Assembly: GCF_009763805.1 (NCBI RefSeq)
Contig: NZ_CP046804.1
Span: 186,001 to 250,000, forward strand
Direction: 5' to 3'
DNA from: Vibrio cidicii
Lineage (GTDB): Bacteria; Pseudomonadota; Gammaproteobacteria; Enterobacterales; Vibrionaceae
DNA: 64,000 nucleotides
Numbering within the stretch: the stretch's first letter is position 1; every line of letters starts with the position of its first letter. The position numbers and the translations under genes were made by a program. Below the pieces are notes generated by a model. The model had not been told where the DNA came from. It ran no database searches and saw nothing but the letters and a program-made list of their open reading frames with translations. Positions 41,586-50,764 of the stretch are shown here, piece after piece.

Positions 41586-42734
41586 ATGAACAAATATGAC
41601 ATCGCTGTTATCGGTGGAGGCATGGTGGGTGCCGCGGTTGCGATTGGTTTTGCCAAGCAAGGCCGAAGTGTGCTGGTGATAGACAGTGCCGTGCCTGAAG
41701 CGTTTTTCCCGCATCAGGCTATGGATATCCGTGTTTCCGCCATCTCGCATAATTCGGTGCGTCTGCTCGAGACTCTCGGTGCTTGGCAGCACATTAAGGC
41801 GATGCGTGTTTGTCCTTACAAGCGCCTTGAAACATGGGAGCACCCAGAGTGTCGCACACGTTTTCACAGTGATGCGCTGCAGCTAGAACAGTTGGGGTTC
41901 ATTGTTGAAAACCGTTTGATTCAATTGGGATTATGGCAAGAGTTTGTCCATTATGACAATTTGACGCTACTGTGCCCTGAACGTCTTCAAAGCATCCAGT
42001 TTATGCAAACTAACCAGTTAACACTGGAGAGTGGTCTGCAGGTAGAGGCGGATTGGGTCATTGGCGCCGATGGGGCTCATTCCAAAGTCCGTGATTTAGC
42101 GGGCATTGGTGTGACAGCTTGGGACTATCGTCAGCATTGTATGTTAATAAGCGTAGAGACTGCGCTGCCGCAACAAGACATCACGTGGCAACAATTTACG
42201 CCAAGTGGTCCTCGCTCTTTCTTACCACTGTGTGGGAGCCAAGCTTCTTTGGTGTGGTACGACTCGCCGCAACGTATTCGTAAGCTCTCTTCTCTCTCGG
42301 CGCAGCAGCTTAAGCAAGAAATTCTCACTCATTTTCCGGATGAATTGGGCGAGATCAACGTATTGCGTTGGGGGACGTTCCCACTGACTCGTCGACACGC
42401 ACAAAGCTATGCCAAGCACAACTGCCTGCTTGTTGGCGATGCGGCTCACACTATTAATCCGCTTGCTGGCCAAGGAGTTAATTTAGGTTTTAAAGATGTC
42501 GAGCAACTGCTTAAGGTCTGTGATGGCAAACCATTGTCCTTGCAAGCGCAAAAGCAATATCAATCCGCGCGTCGTGCCGATAATCTGCTGATGCAAACAG
42601 GGATGGACCTATTCTATAAAGGGTTTAGCAACGATCTTACGCCATTGAAGTTTGCCCGTAATGCCGCGTTGAAGCTGGCTGAACACGCTGGGCCAGTCAA
42701 ACAACAAGTGCTGAAATACGCATTAGGGCTATAA
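41586..42734 (+). CDS. ubiF: Ubiquinone-biosynthesis FAD monooxygenase
   Basis: A 382-residue flavin hydroxylase of the UbiH/UbiF/VisC family. FAD motifs: IGGGMVGAAVAIGF at the N-terminus, GADGAHSKVR, and LVGDAAHTINPLAGQGVNLGFKD. Position next to miaB and the tRNA cluster matches E. coli ubiF (C6 hydroxylase), so I call it UbiF, though UbiH-like specificity cannot be excluded by eye. ATG at 41586 preferred to 41559. Confidence 0.88.
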   Translation: MNKYDIAVIGGGMVGAAVAIGFAKQGRSVLVIDSAVPEAFFPHQAMDIRVSAISHNSVRLLETLGAWQHIKAMRVCPYKRLETWEHPECRTRFHSDALQLEQLGFIVENRLIQLGLWQEFVHYDNLTLLCPERLQSIQFMQTNQLTLESGLQVEADWVIGADGAHSKVRDLAGIGVTAWDYRQHCMLISVETALPQQDITWQQFTPSGPRSFLPLCGSQASLVWYDSPQRIRKLSSLSAQQLKQEILTHFPDELGEINVLRWGTFPLTRRHAQSYAKHNCLLVGDAAHTINPLAGQGVNLGFKDVEQLLKVCDGKPLSLQAQKQYQSARRADNLLMQTGMDLFYKGFSNDLTPLKFARNAALKLAEHAGPVKQQVLKYALGL

Positions 42735-42761
42735 AGAACACATTATTTTTTATTCAGGAAG

Positions 42762-42787
42762 CGGGCTTGTTTGGGCTCGCTTTTTTA
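42762..42787 (+). terminator. Terminator of ubiF
   Basis: AGCGGGC / GCTCGCT (one G-U) followed by six T, 27 bp after the stop. Confidence 0.8.
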
Positions 42788-42820
42788 TGAGGAATCGAAA
42801 GAGATTTGGGATGCTTAGAT

Positions 42821-42848
42821 AAAACAAAACCCAGCCAAAGCTGGGTTT
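42821..42848 (-). terminator. Terminator of the tRNA operon
   Basis: AAACCCAGC / GCTGGGTTT with a CAAA loop; on the minus strand followed by TTTTGTTTT. It lies just after the last tRNA gene. Confidence 0.9.
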
Positions 42849-42856
42849 AATGTTTA

Positions 42857-42941
42857 TGGTGCGGAAGGAGAGACTCGAACTCTCACACCTTGCGGCGCCA
42901 GAACCTAAATCTGGTGCGTCTACCAATTTCGCCACTTCCGC
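42857..42941 (-). tRNA. tRNA-Leu(UAG) copy 1
   Basis: 85 nt with encoded CCA. Acceptor GCGGAAG/CTTCCGC, anticodon loop TTTAGGT (UAG), long variable arm, T-arm GAGTTCGAGTC. Last gene of the operon. Confidence 0.97.
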
Positions 42942-42959
42942 ATATTAACTTATCTGACT

Positions 42960-43046
42960 TGGTGCGGAGGGAGGGACTTGAACCCTCACGTCCTAACGGA
43001 CACTAGCACCTGAAGCTAGCGCGTCTACCAATTCCGCCACCACCGC
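42960..43046 (-). tRNA. tRNA-Leu(CAG) copy 1
   Basis: 87 nt with CCA; anticodon loop TTCAGGT (CAG), long variable arm. Acceptor strands GCGGTGG and CCTCCGC leave a U5-U68 mismatch, shared with copy 2. Confidence 0.96.
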
Positions 43047-43067
43047 GAAATCAGACAGTTATAAAAA

Positions 43068-43144
43068 TGGTGGCTACGACGGGATTCGAACCTGTGACCC
43101 CATCATTATGAGTGATGTGCTCTAACCAACTGAGCTACGTAGCC
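43068..43144 (-). tRNA. tRNA-Met(CAU), elongator, copy 1
   Basis: 77 nt with CCA; acceptor GGCTACG/CGTAGCC, anticodon loop CTCATAA. The paired 1-72 and absence of the GGG/CCC initiator stem mark the elongator form. Confidence 0.96.
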
Positions 43145-43166
43145 ACTCTGAAACTGAAACAATTTA

Positions 43167-43251
43167 TGGTGCGGAAGGAGAGACTCGAACTCTCACACCT
43201 TGCGGCGCCAGAACCTAAATCTGGTGCGTCTACCAATTTCGCCACTTCCGC
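43167..43251 (-). tRNA. tRNA-Leu(UAG) copy 2
   Basis: Identical in sequence to copy 1. Confidence 0.97.
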
Positions 43252-43297
43252 ACAAATTGTTTTACCATTAAGAACTGAATCTCAACAGTATAAATAG

Positions 43298-43372
43298 TGG
43301 CAGGTCTACCTGGATTCGAACCAGGGAATGGCGGCATCAAAAGCCGCTGCCTTACCGCTTGGCGATAGACCT
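43298..43372 (-). tRNA. tRNA-Gln(UUG) copy 1
   Basis: 75 nt with CCA; acceptor AGGTCTA/TAGACCT, anticodon stem GCGGC/GCCGC, loop TTTTGAT (UUG). Confidence 0.96.
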
Positions 43373-43398
43373 GCAGTGATAGTTTGACTATCAAATCA

Positions 43399-43483
43399 TG
43401 GTGCGGAAGGAGAGACTCGAACTCTCACACCTTGCGGCGCCAGAACCTAAATCTGGTGCGTCTACCAATTTCGCCACTTCCGC
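43399..43483 (-). tRNA. tRNA-Leu(UAG) copy 3
   Basis: Identical to copy 1; part of the ~233-bp Leu-Gln tandem unit. Confidence 0.97.
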
Positions 43484-43529
43484 ACAAATTGTTTTACCAT
43501 TAAGAACTGAATCTCAACAGTGTAAATAG

Positions 43530-43604
43530 TGGCAGGTCTACCTGGATTCGAACCAGGGAATGACGGGATCAAAACCCGTTGCCTTACCGCTTGGCGATAG
43601 ACCT
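43530..43604 (-). tRNA. tRNA-Gln(UUG) copy 2, variant anticodon stem
   Basis: Same as the other Gln copies except the anticodon stem, which is ACGGG/CCCGT instead of GCGGC/GCCGC. Both changed pairs (27-43 and 31-39) are compensated, so the gene should be functional. Anticodon still UUG. Confidence 0.96.
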
Positions 43605-43632
43605 GCAGAGACAGCCAGTGCTATCAAAACTA

Positions 43633-43717
43633 TGGTGCGGAAGGAGAGACTCGAACTCTCACACCTTGCGGCGCCAGAACCTAAATCTGGTGCGTCTACC
43701 AATTTCGCCACTTCCGC
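43633..43717 (-). tRNA. tRNA-Leu(UAG) copy 4
   Basis: Identical to copy 1. Confidence 0.97.
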
Positions 43718-43763
43718 ACAAATTGTTTTACCATTAAGAACTGAATCTCAACAGTATAAATAG

Positions 43764-43838
43764 TGGCAGGTCTACCTGGATTCGAACCAGGGAATGGCGG
43801 CATCAAAAGCCGCTGCCTTACCGCTTGGCGATAGACCT
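43764..43838 (-). tRNA. tRNA-Gln(UUG) copy 3
   Basis: Identical to Gln copy 1. Confidence 0.96.
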
Positions 43839-43864
43839 GCAGTGATAGTTTGACTATCAAATCA

Positions 43865-43949
43865 TGGTGCGGAAGGAGAGACTCGAACTCTCACACCTTG
43901 CGGCGCCAGAACCTAAATCTGGTGCGTCTACCAATTTCGCCACTTCCGC
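43865..43949 (-). tRNA. tRNA-Leu(UAG) copy 5
   Basis: Identical to copy 1. Confidence 0.97.
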
Positions 43950-43995
43950 ACAAATTGTTTTACCATTAAGAACTGAATCTCAACAGTAGAAATAG

Positions 43996-44070
43996 TGGCA
44001 GGTCTACCTGGATTCGAACCAGGGAATGGCGGCATCAAAAGCCGCTGCCTTACCGCTTGGCGATAGACCT
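43996..44070 (-). tRNA. tRNA-Gln(UUG) copy 4
   Basis: Identical to Gln copy 1. Confidence 0.96.
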
Positions 44071-44096
44071 GCAGTGATAGTTTGACTATCAAATCA

Positions 44097-44181
44097 TGGT
44101 GCGGAAGGAGAGACTCGAACTCTCACACCTTGCGGCGCCAGAACCTAAATCTGGTGCGTCTACCAATTTCGCCACTTCCGC
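44097..44181 (-). tRNA. tRNA-Leu(UAG) copy 6
   Basis: Identical to copy 1; begins a Leu-Leu-Met block that repeats 42857-43144. Confidence 0.97.
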
Positions 44182-44199
44182 ATATTAACTTATCTGACT

Positions 44200-44286
44200 T
44201 GGTGCGGAGGGAGGGACTTGAACCCTCACGTCCTAACGGACACTAGCACCTGAAGCTAGCGCGTCTACCAATTCCGCCACCACCGC
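44200..44286 (-). tRNA. tRNA-Leu(CAG) copy 2
   Basis: Identical to Leu(CAG) copy 1, including the U5-U68 mismatch. Confidence 0.96.
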
Positions 44287-44307
44287 GAAATCAGACAGTT
44301 ATAAAAA

Positions 44308-44384
44308 TGGTGGCTACGACGGGATTCGAACCTGTGACCCCATCATTATGAGTGATGTGCTCTAACCAACTGAGCTACGTAGCC
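44308..44384 (-). tRNA. tRNA-Met(CAU), elongator, copy 2
   Basis: Identical to Met copy 1. Confidence 0.96.
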
Positions 44385-44459
44385 ATCTTGCGAGCGAGAC
44401 AATATAACGATTCTCTTGCTCAGTGACAACCCCTTATCGGTGGTTTCACTTGTAAATAG

Positions 44460-44534
44460 TGGCAGGTCTACCTGGATTCGAACCAGGGAATGGCGGCATC
44501 AAAAGCCGCTGCCTTACCGCTTGGCGATAGACCT
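44460..44534 (-). tRNA. tRNA-Gln(UUG) copy 5
   Basis: Identical to Gln copy 1, but in different flanking sequence (upstream spacer 44385-44459 is unique). Confidence 0.96.
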
Positions 44535-44560
44535 GCAGTGATAGTTTGACTATCAAATCA

Positions 44561-44645
44561 TGGTGCGGAAGGAGAGACTCGAACTCTCACACCTTGCGGC
44601 GCCAGAACCTAAATCTGGTGCGTCTACCAATTTCGCCACTTCCGC
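44561..44645 (-). tRNA. tRNA-Leu(UAG) copy 7
   Basis: Identical to copy 1; second gene of the transcript. Confidence 0.97.
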
Positions 44646-44682
44646 GCAATTCCTGAATGCTTTATGCAAAAACACTTAGGAA

Positions 44683-44759
44683 TGGTGGCTACGACGGGAT
44701 TCGAACCTGTGACCCCATCATTATGAGTGATGTGCTCTAACCAGCTGAGCTACGTAGCC
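44683..44759 (-). tRNA. tRNA-Met(CAU), elongator, copy 3
   Basis: First gene of the transcript. Differs from the other two Met copies by one D-arm base (CCAGCTGAGC versus CCAACTGAGC on the plus strand). Confidence 0.96.
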
Positions 44760-44814
44760 ATTACCATGTTTTAGTCCCTTTCACTTCATTGCTGTTGTGT
44801 CGGGAACGGGGCGC

Positions 44815-44843
44815 ATTATGCGGAGTTGAGTGACAACCGTCAA
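44815..44843 (-). promoter_or_regulatory. Promoter of the 17-gene tRNA operon
   Basis: On the minus strand TTGACG (44843-44838), a 17-bp spacer and CATAAT (44820-44815), followed by a GC-rich GCGCCCCG discriminator typical of stringently controlled stable-RNA promoters. Confidence 0.9.
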
Positions 44844-44977
44844 TAGTTTTTTGCAATAAATCCGTGCAAATCAATCGTTCGCTTTCTTTTTAAGCAAAGA
44901 GGCGTGTTTGTGATCGAAAACTGCTATCAAAGTGGCTGGCTTTGAATAACTTAACTTGATCTTAGAGGGGGTAAATG

Positions 44978-45003
44978 AAAAAAGCCGACATTTCTGTCGG
45001 CTC
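44978..45003 (-). terminator. Terminator of ychF
   Basis: AGCCGACA / TGTCGGCT stem, TTTC loop, six T on the minus strand, 28 bp past ychF. Confidence 0.88.
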
Positions 45004-45031
45004 TGAATTGTGTTGTATGAATGGTTGCGGT

Positions 45032-46124
45032 CTACACGTTGAAACGGAAATGAACGACATCTCCATCTTTGACGATGTACTCTTTGCCTTCCAAACGCCA
45101 TTTACCCGCATCTTTCGCGCCGTTTTCACCTTTGAATTCGATAAAATCGTCGTAACCGATCACTTCTGCGCGAATAAAGCCTTTTTCAAAGTCAGTGTGG
45201 ATTTTACCCGCAGCTTTTGGTGCGGTTGCACCGACAGGAATAGTCCACGCGCGTACTTCTTTCACACCAGCGGTGAAGTATGTGTGCAGGTTGAGCAGTT
45301 CGTAACCTGCTCGGATAACGCGGTTTAGTCCTGGTTCCTCGATGCCCATGTCAGCCAGAAATTCAGCGCGTTCATCGTCTTCCAACTCCGCCATTTCGGA
45401 TTCGATCGCTGCACAAACTGGAACCACCACGTTGTTCTCTTTAGCGGCAAACTCACGTACGGCATCTAGGTATGGATTGTTTTCAAAGCCATCTTCATTA
45501 ACATTGGCAATGTACATGGTTGGTTTGAGAGTCAGGAAGTTAAGATAACCTACCGCTGCTTGCTCTTCTTTTGACAGTTCAACGGTGCGTGCAGAGCCGC
45601 CTTCGGTCAGAAACAGGCAGCAGCTTCTCAAGTACAGTCAGTTCGAACTTGGCTTCCTTATCACCGCCTTTGGCTTTTTTCGCTTGGCGCTGAATAGCAC
45701 GTTCACAGGAATCAAGGTCTGCCATTGCCAGTTCAAGGTTGATCACTTCAATATCTTCGATAGGAGAGACTTTACCTGCAACGTGAACGATATTTTCGTT
45801 TTCAAAACAACGGACTACGTGACCAATCGCGTCCGTTTCACGGATGTTGGCAAGGAACTTGTTTCCAAGGCCTTCACCGCGTGAAGCGCCTGCAACAAGA
45901 CCTGCAATATCAACGAATTCCATCGTGGTCGGCAGAACACGTTGTGGGTTCACAATGGCTGCCAATGCGTCCAAGCGCAGGTCCGGAACCGGTACTACGC
46001 CAGTGTTTGGCTCGATAGTACAGAACGGGAAGTTAGCGGCTTCAATGCCAGCTTTGGTGAGTGCGTTAAACAGAGTTGATTTACCAACGTTTGGCAAACC
46101 AACGATGCCACATTTAAAACCCAT
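45032..46124 (-). CDS. ychF: Redox-regulated ATPase YchF (one-base frameshift)
   Basis: An Obg-family P-loop protein that binds ATP rather than GTP and associates with ribosomes. G1 motif [14 protein letters not shown] is at the N-terminus and a C-terminal TGS domain ([19 protein letters not shown]) ends the protein. The frame breaks at LLPV: GTTTC (minus strand; GAAAC at 45610-45614) for GTTC. Corrected reading [21 protein letters not shown] gives 363 residues, the family length. Cotranscribed with pth (10-bp gap). Confidence 0.94.
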
Positions 46125-46134
46125 GATTGTAACC

Positions 46135-46725
46135 TTATTCAGCTTTGAACGTGTGGAGGCGATTTTGTGCTTTAGACAAACCCTCTTTGAGGAGGATGTC
46201 TAGGCAGCGAACGGATTCATCCACTGCCGCGTCAAGGAGTTGTTGCTCATTGGCTGGGGCCTTGCCCAGCACAAAACCTGCCACTTTATCTTTGTGTCCT
46301 GGATGGCCGATGCCGATCCGCAGACGGTAAAATTCTTTGTTGTTAGCCAGCTTGCTGATGGTGTCGCGTAGGCCATTGTGTCCTCCGTGACCACCACCCT
46401 TTTTGAACTTGGCAATACCCGGCGGTAGATCAAGTTCATCGTGCGCCACCATGATCTCTTCTGCACTGACTTGATAGAAGTTGGCAACGGCGGCTATCGA
46501 TTTGCCAGATAGATTCATAAAGGTGGTTGGGATCAGCAAGCGCAAATCTTGGCCGTTCATCGTGATGCGTCCGGTCAAGCCAAAGAATTTTGCTTCATTC
46601 TTCAGCACCACATTGTGAACGCGTGCCAGCTCTTCTACTACCCAAGCCCCAGCATTATGGCGAGTTTTGGCGTAGTCTGGTCCTGGATTGGCAAGACCGA
46701 CAAGTAGTTTGATCTGTTGACTCAA
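46135..46725 (-). CDS. pth: Peptidyl-tRNA hydrolase
   Basis: A 196-residue enzyme recycling peptidyl-tRNA. The catalytic His is in [23 protein letters not shown] and [16 protein letters not shown] are conserved. TTG at 46725 is chosen because it begins the family N-terminus ([15 protein letters not shown]) and gives the usual length; an in-frame ATG at 46770 would add 15 residues without family support. Confidence 0.94.
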   Translation of the reverse strand: MSQQIKLLVGLANPGPDYAKTRHNAGAWVVEELARVHNVVLKNEAKFFGLTGRITMNGQDLRLLIPTTFMNLSGKSIAAVANFYQVSAEEIMVAHDELDLPPGIAKFKKGGGHGGHNGLRDTISKLANNKEFYRLRIGIGHPGHKDKVAGFVLGKAPANEQQLLDAAVDESVRCLDILLKEGLSKAQNRLHTFKAE

Positions 46726-46806
46726 GGCTCGGATCTCTCTGAAATCTGCAAAAGCGCGGTATGATAGCACAGAAAAGTAACGATGGGCGAGGCTAAGCCT
46801 ATTGCA

Positions 46807-46834
46807 AATAAAAACACCCCAATCAAGGGGTGTT
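46807..46834 (-). terminator. Terminator of the lolB-ispE-prs operon
   Basis: AACACCCC / GGGGTGTT stem, with TTTTTATTT following on the minus strand, 29 bp past prs. Confidence 0.9.
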
Positions 46835-46862
46835 CTAAAATTGGACTAATCGAAAACGGAGA

Positions 46863-47808
46863 TTAGTTAAACATTGCGGAGATAGATTCTTCGTTGCTGA
46901 TACGACGGATCGCTTCAGCCAACATGCCAGATAGGGTCAGTTGAGTCACTTTACCCGTTGCTGCCATCTCTTTGCTCAGAGTGATTGAGTCAGTGACGAT
47001 CACTTGGTCTAGCACAGAATTTTTGATGTTTTTCGCTGCATTGCCTGAGAAACACTGCGTGAGTCGCGTAAGCAAACACACGTTTTGCGCCACGCTCTTT
47101 GAGCGCTTCTGCGGCTTTACATAGTGTGCCACCTGTGTCGATCATGTCATCAACGATCACGCAATCACGACCTTCAACATCACCAATCAGGTTCATTACT
47201 TCAGAAACGTTGGCACGTGGACGACGCTTGTCAACGATAGCGATATCAATATCACCGAGTGCCTTTGCCGTTGCACGAGCACGCACAACACCACCTAGGT
47301 CTGGAGATACGACAACAGGATCTTCGAGTCCACGCGCTTTCATGTCTTCAAGTAGCACAGGAGTACCGAAGATGTTATCTACAGGTACATCGAAGAAGCC
47401 TTGAATTTGTTCGGCGTGCAGGTCGATGGTCAAAACGCGGTCAACACCCACGTTAGACAGGAAATCTGCAACCACTTTTGCAGTAATAGGTACGCGAGCA
47501 GAACGTACGCGACGGTCTTGGCGAGCGTAGCCAAAGTAAGGAATAACTGCTGTAATACGGCCCGCTGAAGCGCGGCGCATTGCATCAATCATCACGACCA
47601 GTTCCATCAGGTTGTCATTGGTAGGCGCACAAGTAGATTGAATGATGAATACATCACTACCACGAACATTTTCGTTGATCTGTACAGCGACTTCGCCATC
47701 AGAAAAGCGAGAAACAGTAGCGTCACCAAGAGAGATGTAGAGACGATCAGCAATACGTTGGGCTAGTTCAGGTGTTGCGTTACCAGCAAATAGCTTCATA
47801 TCAGGCAC
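46863..47808 (-). CDS. prs: Ribose-phosphate pyrophosphokinase (one-base frameshift)
   Basis: Prs makes PRPP for nucleotide, His, Trp and NAD synthesis; essential. Motifs [11 protein letters not shown] and the PRPP-binding [14 protein letters not shown] are in the first frame; the C-terminus [22 protein letters not shown] continues in a second. The break is GTTTC (minus strand; GAAAC at 47049-47053) where GTTC gives HAVFSGNAAK. Corrected length 314 residues. Confidence 0.95.
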
Positions 47809-47837
47809 GGTGGAAACCTCAGGGTTGCGTCCAGTTT

Positions 47838-48710
47838 TTAAATAGATTGGTGTGAGGCTGAAAGATATTCAGCCAGCGTCTCTTTTAAAGGCGAAATATT
47901 GCGCCCTTGAGCGACAAATGCCGAGACATTGTCAGAGAGTTGGGCAAGGATAGATTCCGCTTCTGGCCTGCTGTTAAATTCAGCAAAAACGCAAGATCCC
48001 GTGCCGGTCAATCTTGACGGCGCGTATTGTAGCAGCCAAGAAAGTTGCTTATCAACCTCTGGGTAAAGCATTCGGACAATTTTTTCGCAATCGTTTCCGT
48101 AGTCACTGTCAAGAAGCGTTGCCAGTGCTCGTTTGGGGGTATTTCTCGTCAATTGAGGATGAGTAAAAATATCTACGGTCGCAATATGCACGTTAGGTCT
48201 CACGACCAGATACCATTTTTCTTCGGGCTGGGCTGGCGAAAGTTTTTCGCCCACACCTTCGGCAAATGCGGCGAATCCTCGCACAAAAACCGGCACGTCA
48301 GCCCCCAATTCAAGCCCAATATCGGCAAGCTCATCGTCAGAAAGATGAAGTTGCCAAAGATAATTGAGCGCAACCAAAGCGGTGGCCGCGTTGGAAGAAC
48401 CACCACCAATACCACCGCCCATCGGCAAAATTTTATTCAGTTCGATGTGCGCGCCCAGCGAGCAGTGAGCATATTGTTGCAGCGCGCTGGCCGCTTTCCA
48501 TATCAAGTTCTCTTCCAGCGCCAGCCCTTCGATGTCTGGGCTGATAGTGACGTTACCCGTTTCATTGGCGGTGATTTTCAACTCATCGCCATGGTCGAGA
48601 AACTGAAACAGCGTTTGCAGCTCGTGGTAACCATTGGCTGTGCGGCCGTTGATGTAAAGAAACAGATTCAGTTTGGCAGGTGAGGGCCAACAAGTCGTAC
48701 GATTGATCAT
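47838..48710 (-). CDS. ispE: 4-diphosphocytidyl-2-C-methyl-D-erythritol kinase
   Basis: A 290-residue GHMP kinase of the MEP isoprenoid pathway. The ATP-binding motif [17 protein letters not shown] and N-terminal [13 protein letters not shown] are intact. The ATG at 48710 overlaps the lolB stop codon (ATGA), so it is preferred to the GTG at 48725. Confidence 0.96.
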   Translation of the reverse strand: MINRTTCWPSPAKLNLFLYINGRTANGYHELQTLFQFLDHGDELKITANETGNVTISPDIEGLALEENLIWKAASALQQYAHCSLGAHIELNKILPMGGGIGGGSSNAATALVALNYLWQLHLSDDELADIGLELGADVPVFVRGFAAFAEGVGEKLSPAQPEEKWYLVVRPNVHIATVDIFTHPQLTRNTPKRALATLLDSDYGNDCEKIVRMLYPEVDKQLSWLLQYAPSRLTGTGSCVFAEFNSRPEAESILAQLSDNVSAFVAQGRNISPLKETLAEYLSASHQSI

Positions 48711-49321
48711 GGTTGTAGAGTCCACTTAGTCACAACAATATTCAGTTTGATCTTATTCTGAGTAAGGCTCAGTTTGGCGGGCAGTGGAATGACGTTTGAG
48801 CCAAACGGCGTGTCACGATACTGACTGTAGGCGATGTGCCATGGTTGGGATGCGATGGTTTTATCGAGCGTTTGCAGGGTATTTTGTTCGGTGAGTGTAT
48901 ACGCATCTGCGCCGTCTGGCATACCGAGCATCCAATCAGGAAGCTGCTCAATCGGGAGTACTAAGCCTGTGAGTTGATAGACTAACGCGGTGGCATTCTC
49001 GGCACTTAAAATCTGGTCGTCATAGGTTTCGACTTTTGCGCCGTCTGGCGTGATGGTGAGGTTGAGTGCCGTTTGGCCGAGAAAGGTGGTGAAGCGTAAA
49101 TTGCTGTAGGTGTCGCTGTGTTTCCACAAGAAACTGAGATTTTGTCGCTGGTCTGGCGCAATATAACCGAGTTTGCCAGTTGCTTGGAAAGCGCGGATCT
49201 GCGCTAATTTTGTTTGATGACTTTGCCACTCTACGCTGGTGTGTTGTTCTGATAGGGTTATACAACCGGTGAGAAGAAATGGAAGAAGAATCAACCAGAA
49301 GTAAGTTCGGTAACGCATCAT
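48707..49321 (-). CDS. lolB: Outer-membrane lipoprotein insertion protein LolB
   Basis: A 204-residue lipoprotein receiving lipoproteins from LolA. Lipobox LTGC with Cys20; [26 protein letters not shown] is the family N-terminal region. Divergent from hemA, as in E. coli; first gene of lolB-ispE-prs. Confidence 0.93.
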   Translation of the reverse strand: MMRYRTYFWLILLPFLLTGCITLSEQHTSVEWQSHQTKLAQIRAFQATGKLGYIAPDQRQNLSFLWKHSDTYSNLRFTTFLGQTALNLTITPDGAKVETYDDQILSAENATALVYQLTGLVLPIEQLPDWMLGMPDGADAYTLTEQNTLQTLDKTIASQPWHIAYSQYRDTPFGSNVIPLPAKLSLTQNKIKLNIVVTKWTLQP

Positions 49322-49476
49322 GTCGGCTTGCTGTTCGATTTAAGTCATTGAGCGCACAACTATAGCACTGAACTCACGAAGCTGGGAAAACAAATCCCTC
49401 TTGCCCTTTTAATAAACGCGGTCATCAAGTAAAATTCGCCACCTATTTCCCGTCCTGTCCAGAGAAAGCACTATCG

Positions 49477-50736
49477 ATGTCCTTGCTTGTTATCGGCATA
49501 AATCACAATACAGCGTCGGTTGACTTACGTGAAAAAGTGGCGTTTGGCCCAGACAAACTCGCCAATGCGCTACAGCAACTCAGTCAACACGAAGCGGTCA
49601 ATGGCAGTGTGATCCTATCCACCTGCAATCGGACCGAGGTATACTGTGATGTTCGATCTGGCGCAAGGAATAAGGTCGTTGAATGGATCAGTCAGTTCCA
49701 TCATGTCAGTTTAGAAGAGCTCAAACCCAGTTTGTACGTGCATGAAGAGCAAGCGGCGATCAAACATCTGATGCGTGTCTCATGCGGTCTTGATTCTTTG
49801 GTGCTTGGCGAACCTCAAATTCTTGGTCAAGTGAAGCAGGCTTATTCTGACTCTCGTGAACAATTGGCAGTTGATGCCTCACTGGAAAAACTGTTCCAGA
49901 AAACCTTTTCTGTGGCAAAGCGAGTACGCACGGAAACGGATATTGGTGGTAATGCGGTATCGGTGGCGTATGCCGCTTGCACCTTGGCAAAGCACATTTT
50001 TGAATCTTTGGCCGATTCGACGGTATTGCTTGTCGGTGCGGGCGAGACAATTGAATTGGTGGCCAAACATTTGCAAGCCAACGGCTGTACTAAAATGATT
50101 GTGGCCAACCGAACCCGAGAAAGAGCAATGAATCTCGCTGAGCAGTTTGGCGCTGAGGTGATCGGTTTGCCAGAAATCCCTCACCATTTGCCCAAAGCGG
50201 ACATCGTGATCAGCTCCACGGCAAGTCCACTGCCGATCATCGGTAAAGGTATGGTTGAAACCGCACTGAAACAGCGCCGCTACCAGCCGATGTTATTAGT
50301 GGATATTGCAGTGCCGCGAGATGTAGAGGCCCAAGTGGGTGACTTAAGTGACGCCTATTTATATACGGTGGACGATTTGCAATCCATCATCGACAGCAAT
50401 ATCGAGCAGCGCAAAGTCGAAGCGATTCAAGCCGAGGCGATTGTTTCAGAAGAGAGCGCCGCTTTTATGAGTTGGTTGCGCTCGCTGCAAGCGGTCGACA
50501 GCATCCGCGAATACCGGCAGTCGGCCGAGGCGATTCGTGAAGAGCTGCTCAGCAAAAGCTTACAGGCTCTTGCTGGTGGAGCTGATGCCGAGAAAGTACT
50601 CAGAGAGCTGAGTAATCGACTGACAAATAAACTCATTCACGCCCCCACTCGTGCGCTACAATTGGCAGCAGAGCAGGGCGAACCCGCAAAATTAACGGTT
50701 ATCCGCCAAAGTCTTGGCTTGGATGATCTGAAGTAA
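49477..50736 (+). CDS. hemA: Glutamyl-tRNA reductase
   Basis: A 419-residue enzyme committing glutamyl-tRNA to tetrapyrrole synthesis. The catalytic Cys is in [10 protein letters not shown] (about residue 50), with [19 protein letters not shown] and the NADPH-binding [14 protein letters not shown] following. First gene of the hemA-prfA-prmC-sirB2-sirB1-kdsA run. Confidence 0.97.
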   Translation: MSLLVIGINHNTASVDLREKVAFGPDKLANALQQLSQHEAVNGSVILSTCNRTEVYCDVRSGARNKVVEWISQFHHVSLEELKPSLYVHEEQAAIKHLMRVSCGLDSLVLGEPQILGQVKQAYSDSREQLAVDASLEKLFQKTFSVAKRVRTETDIGGNAVSVAYAACTLAKHIFESLADSTVLLVGAGETIELVAKHLQANGCTKMIVANRTRERAMNLAEQFGAEVIGLPEIPHHLPKADIVISSTASPLPIIGKGMVETALKQRRYQPMLLVDIAVPRDVEAQVGDLSDAYLYTVDDLQSIIDSNIEQRKVEAIQAEAIVSEESAAFMSWLRSLQAVDSIREYRQSAEAIREELLSKSLQALAGGADAEKVLRELSNRLTNKLIHAPTRALQLAAEQGEPAKLTVIRQSLGLDDLK

Positions 50737-50764
50737 TCCTATCGATCAGTAAGATAAATAAATG

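Noticed and set aside
43167..44181. Regularly spaced near-identical repeats resembling a CRISPR array.
   Set aside because: The repeats are complete tRNA-Leu and tRNA-Gln genes with CCA and cloverleaf pairing, about 233 bp per unit.
42860..44645. Short ORFs across the tRNA cluster (for example a repeated peptide with RLELSHLAAPEPKSGAS).
   Set aside because: They are translations of the tRNA-Leu(UAG) complement repeated with each copy; the DNA is explained by tRNA genes.
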